Below are positions 6,303-14,236 of a stretch of 14,928 bases of DNA, piece by piece; position 1 is the stretch's first letter; every line of letters begins with the position of its first letter. A program made the translations under genes and the position numbers. The notes beneath the pieces are model-generated. The model did not search any database. It saw nothing but the letters and a program-made list of their open reading frames with translations, and was not told the DNA's origin. Source of the stretch: Bacteriovoracaceae bacterium. Its GTDB lineage: Bacteria; Bdellovibrionota; UBA1018. Where the stretch lies: contig CANMSW010000024.1 in assembly GCA_947500275.1 (NCBI GenBank), positions 1-14,928 on the forward strand, given 5' to 3'.

Positions 6303-6965
6303 TCAAGTAGGTTCAGAGCGTGGGATCAGCCGAACCATCAAGTGCACTTTCACTCCGGCCTTCCACTCGACCGACTGTAAAATTTCAAAGCCGCATTTTT
6401 GATAGAAGCCCACCGGCGCATCGCCACAAAACAAGTGAATTCCGGAAACTCCACGACGCCTCAGCTCCTCGAGCCCGAGCTCCCAGATGCGCTTCCCCCC
6501 GCCACTCCCCCGGGCGGCTGAGCGCAAGTTCGTGTGCAAGTGTGCCGGATACTTCGCCTTCACGTCGGCAAGAAGCTTCGGATCAAAAAAATCTTCAGGA
6601 CTCGTTTCGATACCGACCCACCTTCGGAGGATTCGTCGAGCATCCCCATTCCAGGGGTATCTTTTAAGTAAGATCTGCAAAGCTAAGCGTGGACGAAAAC
6701 GCCAACGCATCGCTTTTTCAAATGCGAGCGTATTCGGACACAACGTGATATATCCAAACACGCGCTCGTGATCGTCCACCCACACCCAAGTCCAATCAGG
6801 AAACAGCTCCTCATAGGGGCCTACCCAGAGCTGCCCAAAAAAAGGCCACCGGATTCCATCCGGAAGGGGGGCTCCGCCGAGCGCCGTTTCACAACAAATG
6901 GCGTGAACTTCCGTCCAGGCCACATCAGGTCGCTGCAATTCGCTGATGCGTCGCCCCTGAACCAT
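6303..6965 (-). CDS. GNAT-family acetyltransferase
   Basis: Predicted acetyl-CoA-dependent N-acetyltransferase of about 220 residues. The acetyl-CoA motif is seen in the last third as RSAARGSGGGKRIWE, followed by an amphipathic helix and the VGFYQKCGFEIL segment typical of the end of the GNAT fold. The PAHLHTNL strand before the motif resembles the acetyltransferase-like proteins related to the C-terminal half of bacterial O-GlcNAcase homologues. The substrate is unknown. I chose the ATG at 6965 because it lies 5 nt after the stop of the upstream gene, which suggests translational coupling, and because the longer frame (from 7058) runs inside that gene and adds an unconserved low-complexity stretch. 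No clear ribosome binding site is visible at either start. Confidence 0.8.
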   Translation of the reverse strand: MVQGRRISELQRPDVAWTEVHAICCETALGGAPLPDGIRWPFFGQLWVGPYEELFPDWTWVWVDDHERVFGYITLCPNTLAFEKAMRWRFRPRLALQILLKRYPWNGDARRILRRWVGIETSPEDFFDPKLLADVKAKYPAHLHTNLRSAARGSGGGKRIWELGLEELRRRGVSGIHLFCGDAPVGFYQKCGFEILQSVEWKAGVKVHLMVRLIPRSEPT

Positions 6966-6970
6966 ACCGG

Positions 6971-7741
6971 TTAGCGGGGGGTCTCTTGCGTGCAATTTTT
7001 TTCGGCCGGAGGTGCCACAAGACGAAGGGTGATCGGATTCATGTGACGAATCCCCCATTGAGTCAGGAGATCTCCAGATCGATATCCATCCCCGGTGAAG
7101 AGGTCCACCCGATCCTGCTTAATGGCGCCACCGACATCATCAGCGCGCCAGAGCCCGTCGTGAAAGGTTCCATCCGGCAATCGCTTGCCGGCTGTCTCTT
7201 CAATATAAACTGTCGAGCCAAGCGCAACTTTGGTGCGGTCCACAGCGACTGACCGAAAAGGAACGAGCGGACAATCCCCCACACCGCGCCCCCAAGGGTG
7301 AACCGTCTCTTGATACCGAATTTCTCGCTCGACGACGCCTGCGAAATTCACGACGCGACCGTCCCTCAAGCGTCCGGTCCCTTCGATATCCATCGCTTTT
7401 TTGAATGCTCGGGGAACCCTAGCAATCACTGCCCCCTCCAGGGTCCTCACTGCCGCATCCAACGGAAGCGTTGAGTCCATTTCCGCCTCGGGCGCGACAT
7501 AGTAAAACGTATTTCGAAATCGCCCGATCAGGGGGTAGGATTTCGCATCTTCCGCTTCAGTGGGGCCAAATCGGGCTTCCAGTGAGTCGAGTCGCGTGCT
7601 CGCATTTGCAGAAAAGGCGTTCCATGCGAAGAGCAAACTGAGGCTGCATATCAAACTGAAAGTCCGCCCCAGAACCCTTGAAGACTCCTGTAGCGAAGCC
7701 GCAGATCGGACTGCACGCGCATCCATTTCAAAGGTAGCCAT
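6971..7741 (-). CDS. Exported 3D-domain (MltA C-terminal-like) protein
   Basis: Predicted periplasmic protein related to the C-terminal half of the lytic transglycosylase MltA, so it may act on peptidoglycan. The 3D motif is clear as ADDVGGAIKQDRVDLFTGDG, about residues 200-219 from the chosen start. The Asp at about 202 matches the position of MltA's proposed catalytic Asp. A signal sequence with a long basic N-region and hydrophobic core (FSLICSLSLLFAW) ends in SANA. It is about 256 residues, shorter than MltA. The ATG at 7741 is preceded by a run of eight Gs (7743-7750), a G-rich if irregular ribosome binding site. A GTG at 7858 with AAGGA close by is an alternative giving 295 residues, but it would bury the signal peptide. 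It lies between the S8 lipoprotein and the acetyltransferase genes on the same strand. Confidence 0.82.
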   Translation of the reverse strand: MATFEMDARAVRSAASLQESSRVLGRTFSLICSLSLLFAWNAFSANASTRLDSLEARFGPTEAEDAKSYPLIGRFRNTFYYVAPEAEMDSTLPLDAAVRTLEGAVIARVPRAFKKAMDIEGTGRLRDGRVVNFAGVVEREIRYQETVHPWGRGVGDCPLVPFRSVAVDRTKVALGSTVYIEETAGKRLPDGTFHDGLWRADDVGGAIKQDRVDLFTGDGYRSGDLLTQWGIRHMNPITLRLVAPPAEKNCTQETPR

Positions 7742-7892
7742 ACCCCCCCCAATCCCCTGAATATCTAAAGATACCCTTAGGAAACCTGAGGGAGCATGAG
7801 ATGGCAACTGACGAATAGGTATCCGAAAAAGATCACACTCAGGAGCAGGCCGCCGCACTCGTCCTTACGAATTCCTAAGTCGGAAACCCCTC

Positions 7893-9170
7893 TTAAAACG
7901 GTGAGTGCCCGTGTTCAAACGGGGCCTTCAAGAACTCACGCGCCAGCACGACTTTCCTCGCATCATCTGCAACCGAAATCTCGCGTGCAACCCGCAAAGC
8001 CCGGGCAAAGCTTGCCACTAACCCCATTCGTTTGAGCGGCAACGCGGGGACCGAATTTACCCCTGATTCATCGACAGGAGGCTGCTCCAGTTCAAGCTCG
8101 GTGAGAACCGCAGTATTCAGGATCAGCGCACGGACTTCTTCGGGAGCGAGCGCAGGTAAAATTAAGAGGATTCGCGCCGCGAGGTGAGAAATCAACGGCG
8201 TGGCCATTGAAGTCCCGGTGAGTGAAGCACGCTGATCCGGCTCCTCTTCCGTACCCGGCACCGAGCTATTCACATGAGTCCCCTGAATGTAGATATCTAC
8301 ATATCGACCTTGGTTCGAATAGTAAGCAGTCCGAGAAAGGGCCTTCGACTTAAGCGCCCCTACTCCAAGGATGTTTTTCTCTTCCAGGGTTACAGGAATG
8401 GAAAAACTCACGTCCGTCATCTCGCGCGACTCGTTGCCGGCAGCAACCACGAGCAGCGAATTTTCGCAGTCTTGGCGGACCGTTCGGACTATACCCGACT
8501 CCAAGGACTCTTGGACCGTCTGTCTCCCCTCAGAGGAAAAATCATTAAAACTAATGCCGAGGCTGAGATTGAGAACCTGCGCACCGTGAAGACACGCGAT
8601 TTTCACACCGCGTCCCACGTGGTTCACTGCTTCGATCGCGAATTCTACTTTGGATTTTTCATTCAGGAGCAAGTCGATTGAGTCTTGCCCGCTCGAGGGC
8701 CCCTCCGGGATAGGGAGCACGCGGACCGGCAACAATCCGATCTCAGGGTTTCCCAAAGTCGCTAGACCTGCCACATGGGTGGCGTGATCCCGGACTTGCA
8801 ACGTGTCCGACGTGTCGATTCCATTCTCGGGGTTCAGTACCGAGTAATGTGGAAAGAAATCGAAGGGGCCACCCATGAGGTCGAAACCAATTCCATAAGT
8901 CCGGCCGGTCTGGGTGATATCTGCCGGGAAAGACTGAAGTTGACCCCGAATGCGGGGGTGATTGTAATCCACTCCACCATCGAGCACGGCGACCGTCACC
9001 CGCTTTCGAACCTGGGTGGCCGTGCTTCCGCTCATGACCCATTCGGGGTTTGATTTGAGCCAGAGGTCAGACCCCACTTCGAAGTCCTGAGAGGGCCCGT
9101 AGCATCCACTCAGAACCAGCGTTAGGATCAGTGGAAAATTAGAACGCAGAACAGCCATCTCATTGCGCAT
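7893..9170 (-). CDS. Subtilisin-like (S8) serine protease lipoprotein
   Basis: Exported serine peptidase of the subtilase family, 425 residues. An N-terminal lipoprotein signal ends in the lipobox LSGC with C23 as the lipidated residue; Y24-G25 follow, so outer-membrane sorting is plausible. The catalytic triad is complete: D64 in VAVLDGGVDYNHP, H129 in DHATHVAG, and S321 in GTSMATP. The oxyanion Asn lies in VVAAGNES. The His motif reads HATHVAG rather than the usual HGTHVAG. Little room remains for an inhibitory propeptide between C23 and the catalytic domain. The last 60 or so residues have no recognised domain. ATG 9170 has AGAGG 6 nt upstream. It is probably the first gene of a run with the 3D protein and the acetyltransferase. 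The substrate is unknown. Confidence 0.93.
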   Translation of the reverse strand: MRNEMAVLRSNFPLILTLVLSGCYGPSQDFEVGSDLWLKSNPEWVMSGSTATQVRKRVTVAVLDGGVDYNHPRIRGQLQSFPADITQTGRTYGIGFDLMGGPFDFFPHYSVLNPENGIDTSDTLQVRDHATHVAGLATLGNPEIGLLPVRVLPIPEGPSSGQDSIDLLLNEKSKVEFAIEAVNHVGRGVKIACLHGAQVLNLSLGISFNDFSSEGRQTVQESLESGIVRTVRQDCENSLLVVAAGNESREMTDVSFSIPVTLEEKNILGVGALKSKALSRTAYYSNQGRYVDIYIQGTHVNSSVPGTEEEPDQRASLTGTSMATPLISHLAARILLILPALAPEEVRALILNTAVLTELELEQPPVDESGVNSVPALPLKRMGLVASFARALRVAREISVADDARKVVLAREFLKAPFEHGHSPF

Positions 9171-9421
9171 AAATAACCTCTTGGATGCACTGCATAAACA
9201 AAGGGGAACCGAGATGGCAATCCTGTCTCGAGCTGCGCACTATTGGCTCGAACTTACCTTCGCTGATGAACACAGACCCCTTTTAATGAAGGGATTCGAC
9301 GGACTCTCAGGAAAAAACCGCCCAGTGCCTGGACGTTTTTGCCACTCTGACCCACCCCCCCCTCAAGATTTGCCGCACAGCGCGGCCGTACAGCACACTT
9401 TTCGAGAAATTGTGAACTAGG

Positions 9422-9450
9422 TTTTTGGCCTCGATCCGTGTATTTATAGA
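9422..9450 (+). promoter_or_regulatory. Candidate sdhCAB promoter
   Basis: TATAGA (9445-9450, 4 of 6 to the -10) lies in the most AT-rich stretch of the gap, with a poor -35 (TTTTTG, 9422-9427) 17 nt upstream. Transcription would start near 9457 and leave a leader of about 165 nt before sdhC. The weak -35 suggests an activator or another sigma factor if the call is right. Confidence 0.3.
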
Positions 9451-9579
9451 GGACTATTTTTTGAAGTTTTCTGTCTGAAATGTCCCTGAATTCGAAGGGT
9501 AAGTGGACTCATTCGAGATCACTGAATCCATTCCTAAACAGTCTCATTTCTGGCAGATTCGACAACCGACTGAGCTTCA

Positions 9580-9597
9580 TCCGGGCACCCACCCGGA
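9580..9597 (+). promoter_or_regulatory. Hairpin in the sdhC leader
   Basis: TCCGGG (9580-9585) pairs with CCCGGA (9592-9597) across a six-base loop, a GC-rich 6-bp stem ending 14 nt before the AGAGGA ribosome binding site (9612-9617) of sdhC. It could affect mRNA stability or translation of the operon. No U-run follows, so it is not a standard terminator. Confidence 0.3.
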
Positions 9598-9622
9598 CAA
9601 GCCCCACCGAAAGAGGAATCGA

Positions 9623-10366
9623 ATGTCTGCCTCATCGTCGAAACTCTCCGCATCACGCGGACTCTCCATCCTTCCCGCGCTGTTCCGAACCAGCGTAGGC
9701 CAAAAGCTCCTGACCGCCCTGACGGGAGTCGCGCTTGTGGGCTTTATCGTCATGCACTTACTGGGGAACTTGACCCTACTTGCGCCGGATGCAGGTCCAT
9801 TCAATCTCTACGCACACAAACTCGATAGCCTTGGGCCCCTGAAGATCCTGGCCGAAGTAGGCTTGGTGGCTCTTTTCGGACTCCACATCCTCAACGGGAT
9901 TTTACTGAAATTGGACCACAAGCGGGCTAGGCCCGTCAGTTATGGGTACGCTCCCAAATCCAAGGGTGGACCGAGCTACTCCAACGCGTCTTCGCGCAAC
10001 ATGATCGTGAGCGGATCGATTCTGCTCTTTTTCCTGATCCTCCACATCGTCCAATTCCGTTTCGGCCCGAGTCTTTCTGAAGGCTACACGACGTTATTAG
10101 ATGGCGGCGTTGAAGCACGAGATCTCCATCGATTGATTGTCGAAACCTTTTCGAACCCGGCCATGGTCGCGATCTATGTCGGAACGACGTTATTCCTAGG
10201 TTCCCACGTTCGCCACGGATTCTGGAGCATGTTCCAGTCTCTCGGCCTGATGAAGCAAAGTCGTTCCAGAGCCCTCTATGCAGCCGGATTAGTCGTAGGC
10301 TTGGTCTTAGCAGTCGGATTTCTAGCACTGCCGATCGTCCTCTACTTCCGCTCACAAGGCGTCTAA
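9623..10366 (+). CDS. sdhC: Succinate dehydrogenase cytochrome b subunit (B-type, single anchor)
   Basis: Membrane anchor of succinate:quinone oxidoreductase. It holds the haem b groups and the quinone site and binds SdhAB to the inner membrane. At 247 residues with five hydrophobic segments it fits the b558-type family, in which one subunit replaces SdhC and SdhD. Histidines in or near the helices are candidate haem ligands: H45 (VMHLLGN), H88 (LFGLHILNG), H141 (LILHIVQF) and H195/H198 (GSHVRHGFWS). ATG 9623 has AGAGGA 5 nt upstream. A longer in-frame start at 9503 would add 40 unconserved polar residues before the usual N-terminus. First gene of sdhCAB, 42 nt before sdhA. Confidence 0.94.
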   Translation: MSASSSKLSASRGLSILPALFRTSVGQKLLTALTGVALVGFIVMHLLGNLTLLAPDAGPFNLYAHKLDSLGPLKILAEVGLVALFGLHILNGILLKLDHKRARPVSYGYAPKSKGGPSYSNASSRNMIVSGSILLFFLILHIVQFRFGPSLSEGYTTLLDGGVEARDLHRLIVETFSNPAMVAIYVGTTLFLGSHVRHGFWSMFQSLGLMKQSRSRALYAAGLVVGLVLAVGFLALPIVLYFRSQGV

Positions 10367-10408
10367 ACCTTTAAAACCCTAGAACTTTGAGACTGGAGAG
10401 AAAATCCC

Positions 10409-12331
10409 ATGAATCTCGATTCAAAATCCCCGTCCGGCCCACTTGAGCAAAAGTGGTCCAAGCACAAAGGCGAAGTCAAAATCGTCAATCCAGCAAACAA
10501 ACGTCACCACCGTATTATTGTCGTGGGCACAGGATTGGCGGGGGCATCGGCCGCAGCATCGCTCGGTGAGCTCGGCTACGAAGTGCATAGCTTCTGCATC
10601 CATGAGTCGGGTCGACGAGCCCACTCCATCGCGGCCCAAGGCGGAATCAACGCTGCGAAAAACTACTCAAACGACGGCGACAGCGTTTACCGCCTCTTTT
10701 ACGACACAATCAAAGGCGGAGACTTCCGTTCCCGCGAGGCAAACGTCCATCGCTTGGCAGAAGTCAGCGTCAACATTATCGACCAGTGCGCAGCTCAAGG
10801 CGTGCCTTTTGCTCGCGAATACAGCGGGGAGCTCGCCAACCGTTCGTTCGGTGGAACTCAAGTTTCGCGCACTTTCTATGCTCGCGGTCAAACAGGGCAG
10901 CAACTTCTCCTCGGCGCTTATCAAGCGATGATGCGCCAAGTGAATGAAGGCCGGGTAAAGCTCTTCGCACGACGCGAGATGCTCGACCTCGTCATGATTA
11001 ACGGAAAAGCCCGCGGTATTATCACGCGCAACTTGGAAACAGGCGCCATTGAGCGGCACTCCGCAGACGCAGTCGTTTTGGCAACAGGCGGTTACGGGAG
11101 AATTTTCTACCTCTCCACAAACGCTATGAATTCGAACTGCACTGCGATCTTCCGTGCCTACAAACGGGGAGCAGCGTTCGCAAATCCTTGTTTCACCCAA
11201 ATTCACCCCACCTGCATTCCGGTTTCGGGTGGATATCAGTCCAAGCTCACCCTCATGAGCGAAAGCTTGCGGAACGACGGGCGCGTCTGGGTCCCTAAGA
11301 AAAAAGAAGACTGCAAAAAGAACCCGAACGACATCGCCGACGAAGACCGCGACTATTACCTCGAGCGTCGCTACCCTTCTTTCGGTAACCTCGTTCCACG
11401 CGACGTAGCATCGCGCGCCGCAAAACAAGTCTGCGACGAAGGCCGTGGCGTAGGTGAATCAGGCCTCGCCGTTTACTTGGACTTCCGCGACGCGATTAAG
11501 CGAGACGGCGAACCCAAAGTCCGCGAAAAATACGGCAATTTGTTCGATATGTACCATGAGATCACGGATGAAAATCCGTATCAGGTGCCGATGCGCATCT
11601 ACCCCGCCGTGCATTACACGATGGGTGGACTCTGGGTAGACTACAACCTCATGACGACCATTCCAGGTCTCCATGCCGTCGGGGAAGCCAATTTCTCGGA
11701 CCACGGCGCGAACCGCTTGGGTGCAAGTGCGCTGATGCAAGGACTGGCGGACGGCTACTTCGTCCTCCCCTACACCATCGGTCACTATATCGCTTCGACC
11801 AAGCTCGATAAAGTCACCACGGATGCACCGGAATTCGCAGCAGCCGAAGCCGATGTTCGAGCCCAGATCGACGGTTTGATGAAGATCGGGTCCAAAGGCA
11901 AAAAGACGGTGGATGAGTTCTACCGCGAAGTCGGCACGATGATGTGGGACAACGTCGGAATGTCTCGCACCACGAAGGGATTGGAAGAGACGATCAAGAA
12001 CTTCCAAAAACTTCGGGCCGAGTTTTACGAAAATGTCCGCATTCCTGGCGAGTCGGGCGAATTTAACAAACAGCTCGAAATGGCTGGAAGGGTCGCCGAC
12101 TTCCTCGAACTTGGCGAACTCATGGCCCGCGACGCACTTGAACGGAACGAATCGTGCGGCGGCCACTTCCGCGAAGAAATGCAAACGGATGAAGGCGAAG
12201 CCAAGCGTGACGACGATCAATTTTGTCACGTTTCAGCTTGGGAGTACAAAGGCCGCGAGACGGCCCCGGTCCTCCATAAAGAGAAGCTTTCGTTCGAAAG
12301 CATCCACCTTGCTCAACGTAGCTACAAATAA
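10409..12331 (+). CDS. sdhA: Succinate dehydrogenase flavoprotein subunit
   Basis: Catalytic subunit that oxidises succinate to fumarate with covalently bound FAD, on the cytoplasmic face of the inner membrane; TCA cycle and respiratory complex II. The dinucleotide-binding motif VVGTGLAGASAA lies at 38-49. The FAD-linking His is H72 in RAHSIAAQGGINAA. Substrate-site motifs QIHPT and PRD, whose R331 is the family's proton-transfer Arg, are present, as are HYTMGG and GANRLGASAL. At 640 residues it is full length for the B-type enzyme, with about 32 extra residues before the FAD domain. ATG 10409 has GGAGAG 8 nt upstream. The sequence also resembles fumarate reductase, so direction in the cell cannot be read from it alone, but the operon order and five-helix anchor fit succinate dehydrogenase. 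Confidence 0.97.
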   Translation: MNLDSKSPSGPLEQKWSKHKGEVKIVNPANKRHHRIIVVGTGLAGASAAASLGELGYEVHSFCIHESGRRAHSIAAQGGINAAKNYSNDGDSVYRLFYDTIKGGDFRSREANVHRLAEVSVNIIDQCAAQGVPFAREYSGELANRSFGGTQVSRTFYARGQTGQQLLLGAYQAMMRQVNEGRVKLFARREMLDLVMINGKARGIITRNLETGAIERHSADAVVLATGGYGRIFYLSTNAMNSNCTAIFRAYKRGAAFANPCFTQIHPTCIPVSGGYQSKLTLMSESLRNDGRVWVPKKKEDCKKNPNDIADEDRDYYLERRYPSFGNLVPRDVASRAAKQVCDEGRGVGESGLAVYLDFRDAIKRDGEPKVREKYGNLFDMYHEITDENPYQVPMRIYPAVHYTMGGLWVDYNLMTTIPGLHAVGEANFSDHGANRLGASALMQGLADGYFVLPYTIGHYIASTKLDKVTTDAPEFAAAEADVRAQIDGLMKIGSKGKKTVDEFYREVGTMMWDNVGMSRTTKGLEETIKNFQKLRAEFYENVRIPGESGEFNKQLEMAGRVADFLELGELMARDALERNESCGGHFREEMQTDEGEAKRDDDQFCHVSAWEYKGRETAPVLHKEKLSFESIHLAQRSYK

Positions 12332-12352
12332 GCCTTGGGGAGAATACAGATT

Positions 12353-13093
12353 ATGAAACTGAACCTCGAGATCTGGAGACAGAAGAACCCTAAAACCCAA
12401 GGCGAGTTCAAAAAATACTCGTTGGACGACGTCAGCCCGAACATGTCGTTCTTGGAGATGCTCGATCACTTGAATGAGAAGCTGATCCGCGATGGCATTG
12501 AGCCCGTCGAATTCGACAGCGATTGCCGCGAGGGAATTTGCGGAAGTTGCGGAGTCATCATTAACGGCCAAGCTCACGGGCCAAAAGTCGGCGTGGCGAC
12601 TTGTCAACTCTACATGCGTCACTTCGAAGATGGCGCAACCGTCGTTGTCGAACCTTGGCGCGCGAAAGCGTTCCCAGTGGTCAAAGACTTGGTTGTGAAC
12701 CGAAGTGCGTACGATCGCATTATTCAAGCAGGCGGATACGTCTCCACCAAAACGGGCGGACATCCGGATGCGAATGCGATCTTGGTCCCCAAGCAAGACG
12801 CCGACAAAGCATTCGAATACGCGACCTGTATCGGTTGCGGTGCCTGCGCAGCGGCCTGCCCGAATGCCTCAGCGTCCCTGTTCACGGCAGCAAAAATCTC
12901 TCACCTTTCACTGATGCCTCAGGGACAACCCGAGAAGGATGCCCGAGTCGTCAACATGGTGAACCAGATGGATATGGAAGGTTTCGGAAACTGTTCGAAC
13001 ATTGGAGAATGTTCAGCAGCCTGCCCGAAACAGATCCCTCTTGAAGCGATCGCATCGATGAAAAGCGACTACATCAAGGCGAGCCTGAAGTAA
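12353..13093 (+). CDS. sdhB: Succinate dehydrogenase iron-sulfur subunit
   Basis: Electron-transfer subunit linking the FAD of SdhA to haem and quinone in SdhC through three iron-sulfur clusters. The [2Fe-2S] ligands are C58, C63, C66 and C84 (CREGICGSC and ATCQLY). The [4Fe-4S] motif is CIGCGACAAACP with C159, C162, C165 and C169, the last completing the C-x2-C-x2-C-x3-CP pattern. The [3Fe-4S] site uses C214, C220 and C224 in CSNIGECSAACP. At 246 residues it has the usual length. ATG 12353 has GGGGAG 10 nt upstream; a TTG at 12335 in the same frame overlaps that site and is rejected. It follows sdhA by 21 nt and is closed by the strong terminator 21 nt downstream. Confidence 0.96.
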   Translation: MKLNLEIWRQKNPKTQGEFKKYSLDDVSPNMSFLEMLDHLNEKLIRDGIEPVEFDSDCREGICGSCGVIINGQAHGPKVGVATCQLYMRHFEDGATVVVEPWRAKAFPVVKDLVVNRSAYDRIIQAGGYVSTKTGGHPDANAILVPKQDADKAFEYATCIGCGACAAACPNASASLFTAAKISHLSLMPQGQPEKDARVVNMVNQMDMEGFGNCSNIGECSAACPKQIPLEAIASMKSDYIKASLK

Positions 13094-13114
13094 GAAAATC
13101 CGTTTCAAACCTAG

Positions 13115-13162
13115 AAATGAAGAAGGCTCCTTCTGATGAATCAGAAGGAGCCTTCTTCATTT
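13115..13162. terminator. Bidirectional terminator, 23-bp perfect inverted repeat
   Basis: Bases 13115-13137 are the exact reverse complement of 13140-13162, leaving two central bases; as RNA this makes a 22-bp stem with a four-base TGAA loop. It lies between the converging sdhB and S4-like genes, 21 nt from each stop. A/T-rich ends (AAATGAAGAA and TTCTTCATTT) give a modest U-rich side on either strand, so it can end transcription both ways. Each arm also contains its own AGAAGG/CCTTCT dyad. Confidence 0.88.
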
Positions 13163-13183
13163 AGAAACGATGGTCGTAAGAAA

Positions 13184-13480
13184 TTATTCAGCAGGGTCTG
13201 TCGGATCTGGGAACCCCAGAAGATCAACGTAAGTAATCCCTTTAGCGAGCCCAGAAGACGGGGTCGCCGCCTTATTTTTGATGCGAATTTTCTTATTCGA
13301 AAAGAGTTCTTTGAGCTTTGCGCGCGAAAGATTGCTCAGATCCTTATTTCGATCCTGATTTCTCAGGGCTTCGATCAAGACCGTGTCCAATCGGGGCGCA
13401 GCATAAGGCAGGTTTAAAGTGATCCGGAATGAACCCCGTGGACGCGGGGGAACAGGAGGGTTCGACATGTCTTGGCTCAT
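13184..13480 (-). CDS. Small S4-like RNA-binding domain protein (tentative)
   Basis: A protein of about 98 residues whose central part resembles an S4 RNA-binding domain, with RLDTVLIEAL, then LSRAKLKELFSNKKIRIKNK, then a loop and a final hydrophobic strand. This is the layout seen at the N-terminus of RluA-type pseudouridine synthases and in Hsp15-like proteins. No catalytic domain follows. A proline-rich stretch (about 8-16) precedes it. I chose ATG 13480; another ATG lies at 13468, and a TTG at 13594 gives 136 residues but overlaps the upstream gene. None has a strong ribosome binding site, so the start is uncertain. It is the last gene of the minus-strand run. It may bind RNA; the function is unknown. 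Confidence 0.6.
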   Translation of the reverse strand: MSQDMSNPPVPPRPRGSFRITLNLPYAAPRLDTVLIEALRNQDRNKDLSNLSRAKLKELFSNKKIRIKNKAATPSSGLAKGITYVDLLGFPDPTDPAE

Positions 13481-13556
13481 GGACCACGTGTTGCCTAATT
13501 CCTTGAAAAAAGGCCAGCGCTGAAACGCGGGGCGGCAAAGTTCCTCGGAAATCCCC

Positions 13557-14201
13557 TCAGCTCTTGGTGCCGGGCTTATCTTCTGGCTCAGCAACTACCG
13601 AATGCGCCTGCTGAAAACGGGTCTTATCCAAGCCCGAATCGTCAACAACGACCGGAGTGACCTCGGCAGACGTCCCACGGGCACCACCCAAATCATCCCC
13701 GTACCCAGTTGCTCCGTCCCCATTTCGGGTTGCACCTGCCCCAACATTGAAAACTTGAACTTTGGCTCGGGACTTCAACTCCGACCAGGCTAGACTTCTG
13801 GCAAAGAACCCTACGCCTACAAGCCATAAACCCAATAAGCCATCACTTCCGCCCGGACTCGCTCGAAGCGTCCAGGCTCCTGCTAAAATCAGCGCCACCG
13901 AGGATACCCATGCAAAGACGGGCGTCGACAGTAAGGCTTTCACTCCCCCGGTCAACGCAAGAGGGGCCGCCAATGCCCGGAGCGGAGACGGAAGACGTAG
14001 AAGTACAGCGCCGCCGACAAACAGAACGAATGAAAAGAGAGCGGCGATCAAGAGCGACCAAAGGGCCGTCCAAAAAAACAAAAATGTCCCTGCGACCGCC
14101 AAGGCGGATTCAACTCCCCGACCCGAGAAGACCCACGAAGCAACAAAGACAACTGAGGAGAAAAAAAGACCCACCACCGAAGAATGCCTCTGATTGTTCA
14201 A
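13557..14201 (-). CDS. Integral membrane protein of unknown function
   Basis: I do not recognise this protein of about 214 residues. The first 135 residues are strongly hydrophobic, with about four to five membrane segments (near 10-26, 34-68 probably as two, 95-112 and 120-136). A hydrophilic C-terminal tail of about 75 residues follows, Gly/Ala/Asp-rich in its middle (GAGATRNGDGATGYGDD) and acidic or polar at the end. The start is uncertain. TTG 14201 keeps a basic residue before the first helix but has AGGA only one base away. GTG 14177 has AGAGG at 9 nt and would begin directly in the helix. It lies 35-60 nt after the Gre-like gene on the same strand and is probably co-transcribed. Neighbours suggest nothing specific. 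Confidence 0.65.
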   Translation of the reverse strand: MNNQRHSSVVGLFFSSVVFVASWVFSGRGVESALAVAGTFLFFWTALWSLLIAALFSFVLFVGGAVLLRLPSPLRALAAPLALTGGVKALLSTPVFAWVSSVALILAGAWTLRASPGGSDGLLGLWLVGVGFFARSLAWSELKSRAKVQVFNVGAGATRNGDGATGYGDDLGGARGTSAEVTPVVVDDSGLDKTRFQQAHSVVAEPEDKPGTKS

Positions 14202-14236
14202 TTCCTGTTCAGGAGTTCAAAGGGAGACGAAAGACT

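Larger units (their letters stand above)
9171..9622. other. Divergent intergenic region between the S8 lipoprotein gene and sdhC (452 bases)
   Basis: No convincing gene lies here. An 85-codon frame (9163-9420, +) starts with TTG inside the S8 gene, has no ribosome binding site and looks random. The S8 side holds its AGAGG and an 11-base dyad ATGCA-C-TGCAT at 9185-9195, a possible operator. The middle holds an eight-C run (9355-9362) and a small GC hairpin, GCCGC/GCGGC, at 9372-9386. The sdh side holds a candidate promoter and a leader hairpin, listed separately. Confidence 0.65.

Noticed and set aside
9163..9420. 85-codon plus-strand frame in the gap before sdhC
   Set aside because: TTG start inside the S8 gene, no ribosome binding site, low-complexity product.
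9503..9622. 40-residue N-terminal extension of SdhC
   Set aside because: The ATG at 9623 has a well-spaced AGAGGA and matches the usual family start; the extension is polar and unlike the family.
10667..12229. Long minus-strand frames opposite sdhA (about 250 codons each)
   Set aside because: sdhA is full length with all motifs; the antisense frames show no domain or ribosome binding site.
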